Source of the DNA: G965220205 sp965220205
GTDB lineage: Bacteria > Chloroflexota > Dehalococcoidia > Lucifugimonadales > Australimonadaceae
Assembly: GCA_965220205.1 (NCBI GenBank)
Contig: OZ244812.1
Location: 868,001 to 932,000, forward strand
Direction: 5' to 3'
DNA: 64,000 nucleotides
The translations under genes were made by a program, and so were the position numbers. Positions 43,254 through 52,355 of this stretch are shown piece by piece (position 1 is the first letter of the stretch; each line of letters starts with the position of its first letter). The notes below the pieces were generated by a model. That model ran no database searches. It was not told where the DNA came from and saw only the letters and a program-made list of their open reading frames with translations.

Positions 43254-44777
43254 ATGCACGACGATCCCTTTGAGCATGGACACTACGGATCCGAGGAGGA
43301 AACCGTCTTCGGCTCTATCGCCGACGATGGCTTTCCCATCAACCCGGACTGGCTGCGCCTCACGAGCGTGGGCATCGACATCGGCACGTCGACCTCCCAC
43401 CTCATGTTCTCGAAACTCATCATGCGGCGCCGCAGCACCGAGATGTCCAGCGAGTTCGAGGTGGTGTTCCGCCAGGTGCTCTACCGCTCGCCCATCCTCC
43501 TCACTCCCTACTCCGACGCCGACACCATCGACACCGCGAACCTGGGCGCGTTCGTGGCCTCGAGCTACAGCGAAGCCGGGTTCGCTCAGGACGACGTAGA
43601 CACCGGGGCCGTCATCTGCACCGGCGAGGCCGTCCGCAAGCACAACTCAGAGGCGATCATCCACATGCTCGCCGAGCAGGGCGGTCGTTTCGTTTGCGCG
43701 ACCGCCGGCCCGAACCTCGAGGCGATCCTCGGCGCCCACGGCTCCGGCGCCGTGGCCCGCTCCCACAACCTCACCGCGAACATGAACGTCGACATGGGCG
43801 GCGGCACCATGAAGGTGGCCATCGTCCAAGCCGGCAAGGTCAGCCAGACCATGGCCATTAGCGTCGGGGCGCGCCTGATCGCTTGGGACAAGGCCACCAA
43901 CGTGATCGAGCGCGTCGAGGACGCGGGACGCATCATCGCCAAGAGCGCCGGCGTCGACGTCGCCGTCGGCAAGGAGATCACCGCCGAAGAGAAGGAGACG
44001 ATCGCCGACAAGCTGGGCGAGCTCGCGTTCGAGGTCATCAGCAGGCAGGAGTACTCTCCCCTCGCCGCCGAACTTATCGTATCCGGCCCCATCACCTACG
44101 ATGGGCCCATCGACGAGGTGAGCTTCTCCGGCGGCGTCGGCGAATATGTCTACGACTACGACAAAGAGGACTACGGCGACCTCGGCCCGCAGCTGGGCGC
44201 CGCCATCCGCAGGCGCCTGCCCTCGCTCGGCGTGCCGCTGGCGGGGAGCGCCGAGCGGATCCGCGCAACGGTCATCGGCGCGTCGCAGTACACCGTCCAG
44301 GTATCGAGCAGCACGGTGTACGTCTCTGACCCGTCGCTGCTCCCCCAGCTCGACCTCCAAGTGATCCCGGCGTATCTGCCCGACGACCCGTCAACCATCA
44401 GCGCCAGCGTCGTGGCGGACGCGATCGCCCACGGATTCGAACGCCTCGACATTGAGCACCGCAACCTCGGCCGGCAGGTCGCCATCGCGCTCATCGGGCC
44501 CGTCGTGCCCACCTACGACTCCATCAAGGCGCTCTGCGACGGCATCTCCGAGGCCCTCTCGCCGCTGTCCGACGGCTTTCCGTGGACGATCATCCTCTCC
44601 GCCGACGTGGCCGGCCTGGTCGGCTCCATGCTCAAGCGAGAGCATAAGGTCGAGCCCGAGGTCATCGTCGTAGACGGCATCACAGTGGGCGAGTTCAACT
44701 TCGTCGACTTGGGCGAGGCGCTCGAATCCGTCGAGGCGATCCCCGTCGTCGTCAAGTCGCTCGTCTTCGAGGGGTAG
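43254..44777 (+). CDS. eutA: EutA-type ethanolamine ammonia-lyase reactivating factor
   Basis: 507 residues, full length. GIDIGTSTSHLMFSKL, VNVDMGGGTMKVAIVQAGKV, SGPITYDG and VGEYVYDYDKEDYGDLG follow the EutA sequence; the actin/Hsp70-type ATPase folds are visible in the DIGTST and DMGGGT motifs. EutA releases damaged cobalamin from EutBC. No eutB, eutC or microcompartment genes are present in the window, so it is an orphan here or the family member has another partner. Confidence 0.85.
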   Translation: MHDDPFEHGHYGSEEETVFGSIADDGFPINPDWLRLTSVGIDIGTSTSHLMFSKLIMRRRSTEMSSEFEVVFRQVLYRSPILLTPYSDADTIDTANLGAFVASSYSEAGFAQDDVDTGAVICTGEAVRKHNSEAIIHMLAEQGGRFVCATAGPNLEAILGAHGSGAVARSHNLTANMNVDMGGGTMKVAIVQAGKVSQTMAISVGARLIAWDKATNVIERVEDAGRIIAKSAGVDVAVGKEITAEEKETIADKLGELAFEVISRQEYSPLAAELIVSGPITYDGPIDEVSFSGGVGEYVYDYDKEDYGDLGPQLGAAIRRRLPSLGVPLAGSAERIRATVIGASQYTVQVSSSTVYVSDPSLLPQLDLQVIPAYLPDDPSTISASVVADAIAHGFERLDIEHRNLGRQVAIALIGPVVPTYDSIKALCDGISEALSPLSDGFPWTIILSADVAGLVGSMLKREHKVEPEVIVVDGITVGEFNFVDLGEALESVEAIPVVVKSLVFEG

Positions 44778-44787
44778 CGCCGGTCAG

Positions 44788-45207
44788 TCAGTCTTCGCGG
44801 GCGCCGACCCAGCCCCCGACCGATAGGTCGAGCGTGACCCCATCGGGGCCCGAGAACTTCATCTCGACGTTCAGGCTCCCCGGGTCGCGCTTGGACGCCG
44901 CCATCTGCTGCTCGAGGTGCGGCACTGCCCCAACGCTCGTGATGCGCTGCGTCGACTCTTCCATATCGTCGACGGCGAACCCGATGTGGTGGACGCCGGC
45001 GTGGCGCGGCGCTCCCTCGGTCGTGGCCACGTCGTCGTTCTTGTACTTGAGCACGGCCAGATTGATGTACCCGTCGCTGAGGTAGTATCCCTCCGCCAGC
45101 GGCGAGTTCACCTTCCCCACCTGCTCCAGCCCAAGGCCGTCGATGTAGAACTGGGCCGTCGCCTCCGGATCCCGGGTAGCGATGGCGATGTGCTTGATCC
45201 TGGGCAT
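44788..45207 (-). CDS. VOC-family protein (methylmalonyl-CoA epimerase/glyoxalase-like)
   Basis: 139 residues in a single VOC domain: MPRIKHIAIATRDPEATAQF, then GVHHIGFAVDDMEESTQRI, GSLNVEMKFSGPDGVTLDL. Histidines in IKHIA and VHHIGFAVDD and the Glu in NVEMKF fit the metal-binding set. The start at 45207 is preceded by GAGAGGAG. Converges with eutA. Substrate unknown. Confidence 0.8.
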   Translation of the reverse strand: MPRIKHIAIATRDPEATAQFYIDGLGLEQVGKVNSPLAEGYYLSDGYINLAVLKYKNDDVATTEGAPRHAGVHHIGFAVDDMEESTQRITSVGAVPHLEQQMAASKRDPGSLNVEMKFSGPDGVTLDLSVGGWVGARED

Positions 45208-45371
45208 CACAGCTCCTCTCGCGCCGCAGCGAACGCGCCAAGTCGCGCGCGACGACCATACCACCCGCCTGCCCGCCCTCGCCAGCAGCGCCGACTCCCG
45301 TGGCGTCCGGCCCCTCGTGGTGATAGAGTCCGAGCGCAACCCAGACGGCGCCCAGGCGCAGGGAGGGACCG

Positions 45372-46157
45372 ATGAGTTTCTACAAGGAACGCGAGATCGC
45401 GGAGAACCTGGCCCAGGCATGCCGGGTCCTCGGCGCGTACGACATGACCGAGGGGGCGACCGGCCACGTCAGCTACCGGCTCGAGGGCACGGACGAGATG
45501 CTCATCAAGTCCAAGGGCCCCGCCCAGGTGGGCCTGCGCTACACCCAGCCCCGGGACATCATCAAGGTCGACTTCGACGCGGAGATGGTGGACGGGCCGG
45601 ACGGACTCCAGCCGCCCAGCGAGAGCTTCCTGCACATCTGGATCTACAAGACCCGGCCCGAGGTCAAAAGCGTCGTGCATATGCACCCTGAGTACTCGCT
45701 CCTGGTCGGCATCACGGGTATGGAGCTGTACCCGATCTACGGGCCGTTCCGCGGCGGCGGGGCCGCCCTAGCCCGTGACGGAATCCCTATCTATCCCGAC
45801 AGCCGGACGATCGGCACGCCCGAGCAGGGACAGTCGTTCGCCGAGTGCATGGGCAACAAGGACGTAGCGCTGATGGTTGGGCACGGCATCGCGTCCTCCG
45901 GCGATTCCATCGAACGGAGCACGATGAACGCGCTGGCGCTCGAAACGCTTTGCCGCACGTACTACAAGGCCTACCTCGTCGGCACGCCGCGCCGGCTGCC
46001 GGAGGGCGAGCTGCGAGCGCCGGGCGAGCCGATGCCCGAGGGCCGGCGGCGCCGGGGCTCCGCAGGCGGCGTCGAGGGAACGATGGCAAGCTGGCGCTAC
46101 TTCGTGGCGCGCGCCGAGGAGATGCTCGGTCACCGAGTCAGCCGGGACGACAGCTAG
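45372..46157 (+). CDS. Class II aldolase/adducin-family protein
   Basis: 261 residues. The acidic residue is in PPSESFLHIWIY and zinc histidines in SVVHMHPEYSLLVG and MVGHGIASSGDSIE. Typical members are L-fuculose-1-phosphate aldolase-like or decarboxylases. The C-terminal 60 residues (RRLPEGELRAPGEP and MASWRYFVARAEEML) are an extra tail. GGGAGG precedes the ATG. Neighbours (VOC, eutA) do not settle the substrate. Confidence 0.83.
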   Translation: MSFYKEREIAENLAQACRVLGAYDMTEGATGHVSYRLEGTDEMLIKSKGPAQVGLRYTQPRDIIKVDFDAEMVDGPDGLQPPSESFLHIWIYKTRPEVKSVVHMHPEYSLLVGITGMELYPIYGPFRGGGAALARDGIPIYPDSRTIGTPEQGQSFAECMGNKDVALMVGHGIASSGDSIERSTMNALALETLCRTYYKAYLVGTPRRLPEGELRAPGEPMPEGRRRRGSAGGVEGTMASWRYFVARAEEMLGHRVSRDDS

Positions 46158-46180
46158 GAGTCAGGCCCCTCGCTTGGCTG

Positions 46181-47311
46181 CTAGGACCACTGGACGAACA
46201 TGGGCATGACGACGTGGATGTAGTTGTCCGCGTCCACGGGCTTTATGACGCCAGGGCTTGACGATGTGGTCATCTCGAGCGCGACCTTATCCTTGCCGAT
46301 GACGCCCAGCACGTCGCTGAGGTAGCGGCTGTTGAAGGCAATCTTGCCTTCGTCGCCTTCGACCTCGGCCTCGATCTCGCCGGTGTTGTCCCCTACCTCC
46401 TCCGCGCGCGACGAGATTGTGAGCCGCCCGCCGGCCCCGTCGCCAGGCGACATCTGAATGCGGATGATGCCGCTGCCGTCCTTGGCGAAGATCGACGCCG
46501 TGCGCGTGGCGCGCTGGAGCTCGCCAAGATCGACGACCACCCGGGTCGAATGCTCCTGGGGCACCAGCTGGCTGTAGTTCGGGAAGGAGCCCTGAATGAG
46601 CTGCGAGACTATCTCGACGTTCTGAAGACGGAAGAGCGCTTGGCTCTTCTGGGGAGTCACCATCATCTCGATGGGAGCGTCGCCGTCGCTCAGGCGCTCG
46701 ACCTCCGCGAGCGTGCGGGCCGGGACGATCACCGAGAGCTTCTCGTCGACGGGACTGAGCACCTCGGTCGTGTGAACGGCCAGGCGGAAGCCGTCGGCGG
46801 CGGCGAGGACGAGCTTCGTGCCCTCGAGGTCCATGTTGACGCCAGTGAGCACGGGCCTCGAGTCCTCCACGGCCGCGGCCAGCACCACCTGGTGAATCGC
46901 CTCGCGCAGCGCCTTCGCGGCAACCTTGGTCGAGACGCCGTCGCTGACCGACGGGATCGGGGGAAATTCGTCGGCGTCGGCCCCGGCGATGGTTGCCGAA
47001 ACGCGCTCGCCTTTCAGCTCGATGCCCTTGGCCGGGCTCATCGTGTTGACGCTGATGGTCTGACGATCAAGCGAGTTGATGAAATCCGTGAGCAGCCGCG
47101 CGGGCACCGTGATGGCGCCCTCCTCTTCGATCTCAGCGCCCACCCATGTGCTGATGCCGATCTCGAGGTTCGTCGCTGAGAGCTTGAGCCGGCCCTCGTC
47201 GGTCGACAGCAGCACGTGCTGGGTGATCGGCAGCGTGGTGCGAGTGGCGACGGCTCGTTGAACGACGCCGAGACCGTGACTGAAGTTCTCTTGGAGACAA
47301 TTGAACCGCAT
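46181..47311 (-). CDS. dnaN: DNA polymerase III beta subunit (sliding clamp)
   Basis: 376 residues in three repeated clamp domains. MRFNCLQENFSHGLGVVQRA starts domain 1; GFRLAVHTTEVL and PARTLAEVERL are in domain 2; YLSDVLGVIGKDKVALEM and the C-terminal MPMFVQW (the MPM strand of the binding pocket) end domain 3. Binds DNA polymerase III and other repair enzymes. dnaA and gyrB are not adjacent, so this is not the usual origin region. A strong promoter lies at 47358-47386. Confidence 0.95.
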   Translation of the reverse strand: MRFNCLQENFSHGLGVVQRAVATRTTLPITQHVLLSTDEGRLKLSATNLEIGISTWVGAEIEEEGAITVPARLLTDFINSLDRQTISVNTMSPAKGIELKGERVSATIAGADADEFPPIPSVSDGVSTKVAAKALREAIHQVVLAAAVEDSRPVLTGVNMDLEGTKLVLAAADGFRLAVHTTEVLSPVDEKLSVIVPARTLAEVERLSDGDAPIEMMVTPQKSQALFRLQNVEIVSQLIQGSFPNYSQLVPQEHSTRVVVDLGELQRATRTASIFAKDGSGIIRIQMSPGDGAGGRLTISSRAEEVGDNTGEIEAEVEGDEGKIAFNSRYLSDVLGVIGKDKVALEMTTSSSPGVIKPVDADNYIHVVMPMFVQWS

Positions 47312-47357
47312 ACGTTTGCCCTCAACATCTTGTGGTTATTAGGGATAGAGCGTCGCG

Positions 47358-47386
47358 AGTATAGGGGTATCGGGTTGGACGGTCAA
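47358..47386 (-). promoter_or_regulatory. Sigma-70-type promoter of dnaN
   Basis: On the minus strand TTGACC (47386-47381), 17 bases, TATACT (47363-47358). Predicted start near 47351, giving a 40-base leader before the dnaN ATG at 47311. No gene is visible in the rest of the 258-base gap up to 47569. Confidence 0.7.
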
Positions 47387-47569
47387 CGGGACGATGGCAG
47401 GTGAGAAACGCTCGTAGTCAATGCTTTCCGAACGCAAAAACGACGAACGGCCAGCCTACGGCAAGCCTCTCCAGGATTCCATGCGCGCCGCGGGGTTTCG
47501 CACTAGACAACCCCTTCCCTGCCCGCAGCTGCGGGGCGCGAGGGGGTAGCGTGGAGAGAGCCCGTCCGG

Positions 47570-48073
47570 CTACGGGGCGGCGAGGAACTCGACGATGGCG
47601 TCCACCTGCTCGGGCGTCAGCGTCGTCGAGAAGGTCAGCGGCATCACGCCGGCAGCGCACGCTCCCAGTGGGCAGTCCGGAACGACGACTGCGCCGGGAT
47701 CCATGATCGACTCGCGGATGTAGTCGGCGCCCTTCGCCTGGACGTTCGTGAGGTTGGGCCCGATCTGGCCGTTGGCCTGAGGGATGCCGTCGATGGTGTG
47801 GCACACCTGGCACGCCGCGCCAAGGAAGGCCTGCAGGCCGGGGTCGTCCGGCAAGGGGCCGGCGGCCGACGATGGCGTTGGCGTAGGCTCGAGCGTTGCC
47901 CCCGGAGGGGCCTCGCAAGGGACCGCGACGAGCGCGCCGTTCTGGGGCGCGAGGCAGTCGCCGGATGCGTCGGCCTGAGCGCTGCACGCGGCGGCGACCA
48001 GTACGAACGCGGTCAGGAGAACTGTCGAGAGAAGGGAAGAGAGGCCAAGCTGACGGAAGCGACGCAGCACCAA
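47570..48073 (-). CDS. Membrane-attached c-type cytochrome lipoprotein
   Basis: 167 residues. Signal peptide and lipobox LVAAAC (Cys about 30), then a Pro/Thr/Ser linker (PPGATLEPTPTPSSAAGPL). The cytochrome domain has one CxxCH (ACQVCHTIDG, heme attachment) and the distal Met in GVMPLTFSTTLTPEQVDAIVEFL. Short-range electron carrier at the outer face of the membrane. No oxidase genes are adjacent. Confidence 0.85.
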   Translation of the reverse strand: MVLRRFRQLGLSSLLSTVLLTAFVLVAAACSAQADASGDCLAPQNGALVAVPCEAPPGATLEPTPTPSSAAGPLPDDPGLQAFLGAACQVCHTIDGIPQANGQIGPNLTNVQAKGADYIRESIMDPGAVVVPDCPLGACAAGVMPLTFSTTLTPEQVDAIVEFLAAP

Positions 48074-48330
48074 GAACCTCGCATTACAGCCGGGTACGGG
48101 CTAGATGAGGGACCGGGGAGGAGAATGTGAATTCTGTCACGCTTGTCTATCACCCACTCGGAGCAGTGTCAAGCAGGGACGCTCCCTCCCGGCGCACGCC
48201 GGCGCGCCACAAGGCCCGACCGGCGAATGTGTGATTCTCGGAATGCCGCTCCGCGCCGGTATGACAGCACTCCGCCGGCCCGGCCCGGCAGCTCCTCCTC
48301 CGCCGGGCCGTGCCATCGAGGCCGGACTGA

Positions 48331-48555
48331 CTAGCTCGCTCGCTTGACTTCGAGCGACTCGCCTGGGGCCAGCGCCACGCGGCGCACGTTGATGCCCAGC
48401 TTGAGCAGCCAGTACCCGAGCGTCGCCTTGCTGACATCGAGCTCCGACGCTGTCGCCGACAACCCCGATTCGTTGATCATTTCCGGCAAGAGCCGCTCGA
48501 GGGGCTGCTTGAACCGGTCCTCTACTTCCTTCATGAGACGAGTCTTGCGCGCCAT
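48331..48555 (-). CDS. Small helix-turn-helix DNA-binding protein
   Basis: 74 residues from ATG at 48555 with GGAGGGGGT upstream. The sequence MARKTRLMKEVEDRFKQPLE, then SGLSATASELDVSKATLGYWLLKLGINV has a clear HTH (LSATASELDVSKATLGYWL). It is likely a repressor acting on the 18-bp inverted repeat over its own -35 box. The frame from 48600 would start upstream of the promoter-derived transcript start and is not used. Confidence 0.7.
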   Translation of the reverse strand: MARKTRLMKEVEDRFKQPLERLLPEMINESGLSATASELDVSKATLGYWLLKLGINVRRVALAPGESLEVKRAS

Positions 48556-48590
48556 CTTCGGGACCCCCTCCGTGCAGGATTTGAGGCAAA

Positions 48591-48627
48591 CATATACCAT
48601 TGCCTGGTAGCTATGTCAAGACATAGC
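48591..48627 (-). promoter_or_regulatory. Promoter and operator of the small HTH gene
   Basis: TTGACA (48619-48614), 17 bases, TATATG (48596-48591) on the minus strand. The perfect inverted repeat GCTATGTCAAGACATAGC (48610-48627) covers the -35 box. Predicted start near 48584, giving about 29 bases of leader with a Shine-Dalgarno site. The DNA beyond it (CCTAGGCTAAGACCTAGAC) has further CTAGG/CCTAG repeats. Confidence 0.7.
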
Positions 48628-48710
48628 CTAGGCTAAGACCTAGACAAAGTATAAGAAACGTCTAGAACACTCCCGTCCAACCCTGTCCTGTTACGCCGTC
48701 CGTGCCTGCC

Positions 48711-48754
48711 TGATTTGCCGTCGAGCAGGCAGTGGCCTGCTGAACGGCAAATCA
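48711..48754 (+). repeat. Long near-perfect hairpin in the leader of the 48780 gene
   Basis: Arms TGATTTGCCGT (48711-48721) and ACGGCAAATCA (48744-48754) pair perfectly; inside, GAGCAGGC pairs with GCCTGCT. There is no T-run. It may be a structured 5' leader that controls the membrane protein gene 26 bases later, or a trace of a mobile repeat. Confidence 0.5.
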
Positions 48755-48779
48755 CCGTTTCGTAGAGGGGCCTCTGACC

Positions 48780-49247
48780 GTGCCAGATGAACTGAAGGTC
48801 TTTTTGGGCGCAATGCTGCCCATTGGCGAACTCCGCCTGGCGATCCCTCTTGCCATACGCGAGTCGGACCTCTCCGTACCAGTCGTGTTTGTCCTTGCCG
48901 TGGCGGGCAACCTGCTGCCTGTGCCGTTCATCATCGCGGCGCTGCGGGTGGGCGGCGCGCGCATCGAGCGCTCCCCTACCCTGCCGGGCCGGCTCCTGCG
49001 CTGGCGGACGGAACGCATGCACCGCGACTGGGGCGACCGGGTGCGGCGCCACGGGTTCCTCGCCATTCTGGTGATCGTCGCGATTCCCCTGCCCTTCACC
49101 GGCGCGTGGACGGGCAGCCTGGCGGTGTGGGCGCTCCATGTGCCGCTCCGCCAGGGCATCCCGGCGATCGCCGCCGGCGTCGTCGTCGCCGGTGTTGTCG
49201 TCACCGCGCTCACGCAGGCCGGCATCGCGCTGGTCGGCGTCGGGTGA
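48780..49247 (+). CDS. Small multidrug-export-family membrane protein
   Basis: 155 residues, start GTG. MLPIGELRLAIPLAIRESDL, then FVLAVAGNLLPVPFIIAALR and AIPLPFTGAWTGSLAVWAL match the 'putative small multi-drug export protein' family (SNARE-associated-like four-helix). Function in the family is not proven. It has a structured leader and lies opposite the small HTH gene, which may control both. Confidence 0.75.
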   Translation: MPDELKVFLGAMLPIGELRLAIPLAIRESDLSVPVVFVLAVAGNLLPVPFIIAALRVGGARIERSPTLPGRLLRWRTERMHRDWGDRVRRHGFLAILVIVAIPLPFTGAWTGSLAVWALHVPLRQGIPAIAAGVVVAGVVVTALTQAGIALVGVG

Positions 49248-49339
49248 CCGGCCTCAACAGAACCGGCGCTTGCCGATGCCTCGCCGGAGCGCGGCCGGTA
49301 GCGCGGCCGGTAGAATGAAACGAAGCACTGGAGGCGGCA

Positions 49340-49828
49340 ATGCACATCTGGGAGATGACCAAGCGCAACCACGGGCTGGAGCACGCCACTATCGCGTTGC
49401 TGCTCAACGATGCGTCGCCCGACAAGCCGTTCGCCGGGTATTCGCTCCCATCGGGGTTCGTGGTGCTGGGGCCGCTGGAGACCGACCGTGTGCGTGAGAA
49501 CGCCCACGCAGCGTTGCAGCGCATGAAGGACGGCGAGGCGGGGCTTGCGATATCGCCGTTCTGTGGGACCAACATCGTCGTGGGCGCAGCCCTGGCGACG
49601 GCGGGGACGCTTATCGGTTATCACGCTGCCGGCCGCGGACTGCGCGGCATCAACAGGGCGTTCTCGAACGCGACCTTGGCCATCGTTGCCTCGCGGCCGC
49701 TGGGCAGGCTGATTCAGCAGCGCTACACGACATCCGCCGATGTCGGCGGCATGACGATCGAAGAGGTCACGCGGCACGACCTGGGCAGGCTGACCGCGCA
49801 CTGGGTCGCGACGGGCTTCGCGGACTGA
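49340..49828 (+). CDS. DUF6391-type protein
   Basis: 162 residues. NHGLEHATIALLLNDASPDK at the N-terminus is characteristic of the family (HGLEHAT). A central hydrophobic hairpin (GTNIVVGAALATAGTLIGYHAAGRG) suggests membrane association. The C-terminus has TSADVGGMTIEEVTRHD. Function unknown. GGAGGCGGC precedes the ATG. Confidence 0.65.
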   Translation: MHIWEMTKRNHGLEHATIALLLNDASPDKPFAGYSLPSGFVVLGPLETDRVRENAHAALQRMKDGEAGLAISPFCGTNIVVGAALATAGTLIGYHAAGRGLRGINRAFSNATLAIVASRPLGRLIQQRYTTSADVGGMTIEEVTRHDLGRLTAHWVATGFAD

Positions 49829-49867
49829 GCGTATCCCCGAGTCGAGGATGACGCCCCGGGAGCCGCG

Positions 49868-50650
49868 TCAACGGCCGGTGAACCGAGGTTTGCGTTTCTC
49901 GACGAACGCCCGCTGGCCTTCCCGCCGGTCCTCGGACATGGCGACGATGGCGGAGACCCGTTGCTCGTACTCGATGCCGCTGTCCAGGTCCGTGTCCATG
50001 GCGATGTTCACAGCGCTCTTGATGTGGGTCAGCGAGAGCGGAGGCATCGCGAGGAGCGCGTCAGCCCATGCTCTCGCCTCGTCCATGAGGCGGCCGGCCT
50101 CGGCGACGGCGTTGACGATGCCCCAGTCCAGCGCCTTCGCCGCGTCCACGAACTCGCCGAACAGCATCATCTGCTTGGCGCGGGCCGGACCGACGAGCCG
50201 CGGCAACCGCTGCGTACCGCCGGCTCCGGGCAGTATGCCGAGCGTCGCCTCGGGAAGCGCCATCCGGGCCGAGACATCGGCGATGCGCAGGTCGCAGGCG
50301 AGCGCCAACTCGAGCCCGCCGCCCGCCGCCGCGCCGTTGATCGCCGCAATGGTCACCTGGCCCAACCGCTCGAACCGCCGGAGCGTCGGCGAGATCACTG
50401 ACGCCGTGCGCTGAACGGAGAGGTCGTCGGGGCTCTCGGCGCGCTCCTTGATGTCGGCCCCCGCGCAGAATGCGCGGCCCGCGCCGGTCACGATGACGAC
50501 CCGTACCGAGTCGTCCGTCTCCAGTCTCGCCACGAGGTCGGCCAGCTCGCCGGCCATCGCCCGGTCGATGGCGTTGAGGCGGTCCTGCCGGTCGAGCGTG
50601 AGGACGCCCAAGGGCCCCTCGGCGTCGAATCGAAGCGTGGTGTACGGCAT
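49868..50650 (-). CDS. Enoyl-CoA hydratase/isomerase
   Basis: 260 residues, crotonase fold. AGRAFCAGADIKER gives the first oxyanion loop, INGAAAGGGLELALACDLRI the second, and the LPEATLGILPGAGGTQRL block the catalytic Glu pair (E in LPEATLG). Hydrates enoyl-CoA in fatty acid or amino acid degradation. ATG at 50650 is used; the upstream frame lacks similarity. It diverges from tRNA-Arg. Confidence 0.9.
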   Translation of the reverse strand: MPYTTLRFDAEGPLGVLTLDRQDRLNAIDRAMAGELADLVARLETDDSVRVVIVTGAGRAFCAGADIKERAESPDDLSVQRTASVISPTLRRFERLGQVTIAAINGAAAGGGLELALACDLRIADVSARMALPEATLGILPGAGGTQRLPRLVGPARAKQMMLFGEFVDAAKALDWGIVNAVAEAGRLMDEARAWADALLAMPPLSLTHIKSAVNIAMDTDLDSGIEYEQRVSAIVAMSEDRREGQRAFVEKRKPRFTGR

Positions 50651-50744
50651 GTCGGTACTCCGCACGGTGGGGTCTGGCCTTGGGGCGCGGCAACGCGCTT
50701 GACCGGCCGTTCGTCCCGACACTATAGTCAACGGCTGGCCGAGC

Positions 50745-50820
50745 GTCCCAGTAGCTCAGTGGATAGAGCGGCTGCCTTCTAAGCAGCGGGTCGCGGGTTC
50801 GAATCCCGCCTGGGACTCCA
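50745..50820 (+). tRNA. tRNA-Arg (anticodon TCT)
   Basis: A 76-base cloverleaf with acceptor GTCCCAG/CTGGGAC, D stem GCTC/GAGC, anticodon stem GCTGC/GCAGC around CTTCTAA (anticodon TCT), and T arm GCGGG TTCGAAT CCCGC. The 3' CCA is encoded. Reads AGA codons. It stands at the left edge of a small accessory region. Confidence 0.95.
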
Positions 50821-51162
50821 CTCTACGGCTGTTCCACGAGTAAATCAGAGAGGTGGCGAAGTTACTTGTCACTTTCGTTGTCACCACTGAAGGAATCATT
50901 GAAAGCAGGCGACGACGCACACACTACAGCTAACACATGGGAGTACGCATGGACAAGAGCGAGCGATATGAGCTCAGCGTAGAGACGGCCTGGAACGCGA
51001 TGCTGGACTTGGAGGAACGGTTTTCCTTTCTTTACCTCTGGGACTTATATTCCACGCAAGAACTCCAGCACTTGAAGGGTCAGAAGGGTGCCCTCCTCGC
51101 TGCCTCATATAGGCAGATTTCCGATTCGTACGGCTTGGATGCCCTCATGGATAAGCCGCTAG

Positions 51163-52355
51163 GGAATCTCTGAACAAATCTATAGGTTGAGGCAGTATCC
51201 TGGCAGTCACCCAGTGGCGCCAGGGAGTGAAGCGATGATGGACCAACCGACCTTTGCAGACGTGGACTACGAGAGCAAGAAGCGCAAGACCCGCAGGGAG
51301 CGATTTCTCGAACGCATGGGCGGGCTGATCCCCTGGGAACGGCTGGAAGGGCGCATCCGTCCCTTCTACCCCACGGCGGGCCGGGGACGCCATCCGTATG
51401 CCCTGTCGGCGATGCTGCGGATTCACTGCGTGCAGCTGTTCTACAACCTCAGCGACCCCGGCATGGAGGACCTGCTGTACGACGTGGAGTCGGTGCGGCG
51501 GTTCGTGGGCTTGAAGCTGTCGGAGCCGCTGCCGGACGAGACCACCATCCTGAACTTCCGTCATCTGTTGGAGGAGCACGAACTGGGGGAGGGACTGTTC
51601 GCGGAGATCAAAGGGCATCTGGCGTCCCAGGGACTCCTGCTCCAGGAAGGGACAATCATGGACGCGAGCATCATCGAGGCGCCGTCGTCGACGAAGAATC
51701 GAGCGGGTGCGCGAGACCCGGAGATGCACCAAGTGAAGAAGGGGAACAGGTGGCATTTCGGGATGAAGGTGCACATCGGGGTGGACGCGGAGACGGGGGT
51801 GGTGCACAGCGTCGCGACGACGCCGGCCAATGTGAACGACGTGACGGAAGCGCACCGGTTGCTGCACGGCGGCGAGTCGCAGGTGTGGGGCGATGCCGGG
51901 TATCAGGGAGTCCAGAAGCGGGCGGAGCATCGGGGGCTGGAGGTGGAGTGGCAGGTGGCGATGCGACCGGGCCAACGTCGGCAGTTGGAGCCGGGAAGCC
52001 CTGAGGCGTTGGCGGAGAAGGGCAAGGCGTCGGTCCGGGCGAAGGTGGAGCATCCGTTCCTGTACGTCAAACGGCACTTTGGCTACGCCAAGGTCCGCTA
52101 CCGGGGGCTGGCCAAGAACACGCAACGGCTGATGGTGCTGCTGGGGCTGGCGAACCTGATGAGAGCCCAGCGGTGCTTGGCGGCATGACGGAGGCGCAGT
52201 GGGTTCAGATCGGGGTTGGGAGCAGGGAATCCGCCCCAGCAGGGTCGGTAGAAGACCCCCAACAGCCCCGTTCACGGCACCAGCAGAGGGCTGCGAATCG
52301 CTGAAGAGCCCCCCACCAACACCACTCGGCCGACTGTGAGTTGTTCAGAGGTTCC
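51163..52355 (+). mobile_element. IS5-family insertion sequence, complete (about 1.19 kb)
   Basis: Terminal inverted repeats: GGAATCTCTGAACAA at 51163 and its complement with one mismatch (TTGTTCAGAGGTTCC) ending at 52355. CTAG is present on both sides (51159-51162 and 52356-52359), the target duplication expected of IS5. One transposase gene fills most of it. Size matches IS5 (about 1195 bp). Confidence 0.92.
51235..52188 (+). CDS. IS5-family transposase
   Basis: 317 residues beginning MMDQPTFADVDYESKKRKTR. DDE residues fall in TIMDASIIEAPSS (D), VWGDAGYQGVQKRAE (D) and KVEHPFLYVKRHFGYAKVRY (E). RPFYPTAGRGRHPYALSAML and DPEMHQVKKGNRWHFGMKVH are typical of the IS5 subgroup. The enzyme cuts and joins the IS ends. 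Intact with no frameshift. ATG 51235 has GGGAG upstream; TTG at 51187 would only add residues from the IS end. Confidence 0.93.
   Translation: MMDQPTFADVDYESKKRKTRRERFLERMGGLIPWERLEGRIRPFYPTAGRGRHPYALSAMLRIHCVQLFYNLSDPGMEDLLYDVESVRRFVGLKLSEPLPDETTILNFRHLLEEHELGEGLFAEIKGHLASQGLLLQEGTIMDASIIEAPSSTKNRAGARDPEMHQVKKGNRWHFGMKVHIGVDAETGVVHSVATTPANVNDVTEAHRLLHGGESQVWGDAGYQGVQKRAEHRGLEVEWQVAMRPGQRRQLEPGSPEALAEKGKASVRAKVEHPFLYVKRHFGYAKVRYRGLAKNTQRLMVLLGLANLMRAQRCLAA

Noticed and set aside
46181..47569. Replication origin near dnaN
   Set aside because: Only one weak DnaA-box-like sequence (TGTGGTTAT), and no dnaA, gyrB or A+T-rich unwinding region.
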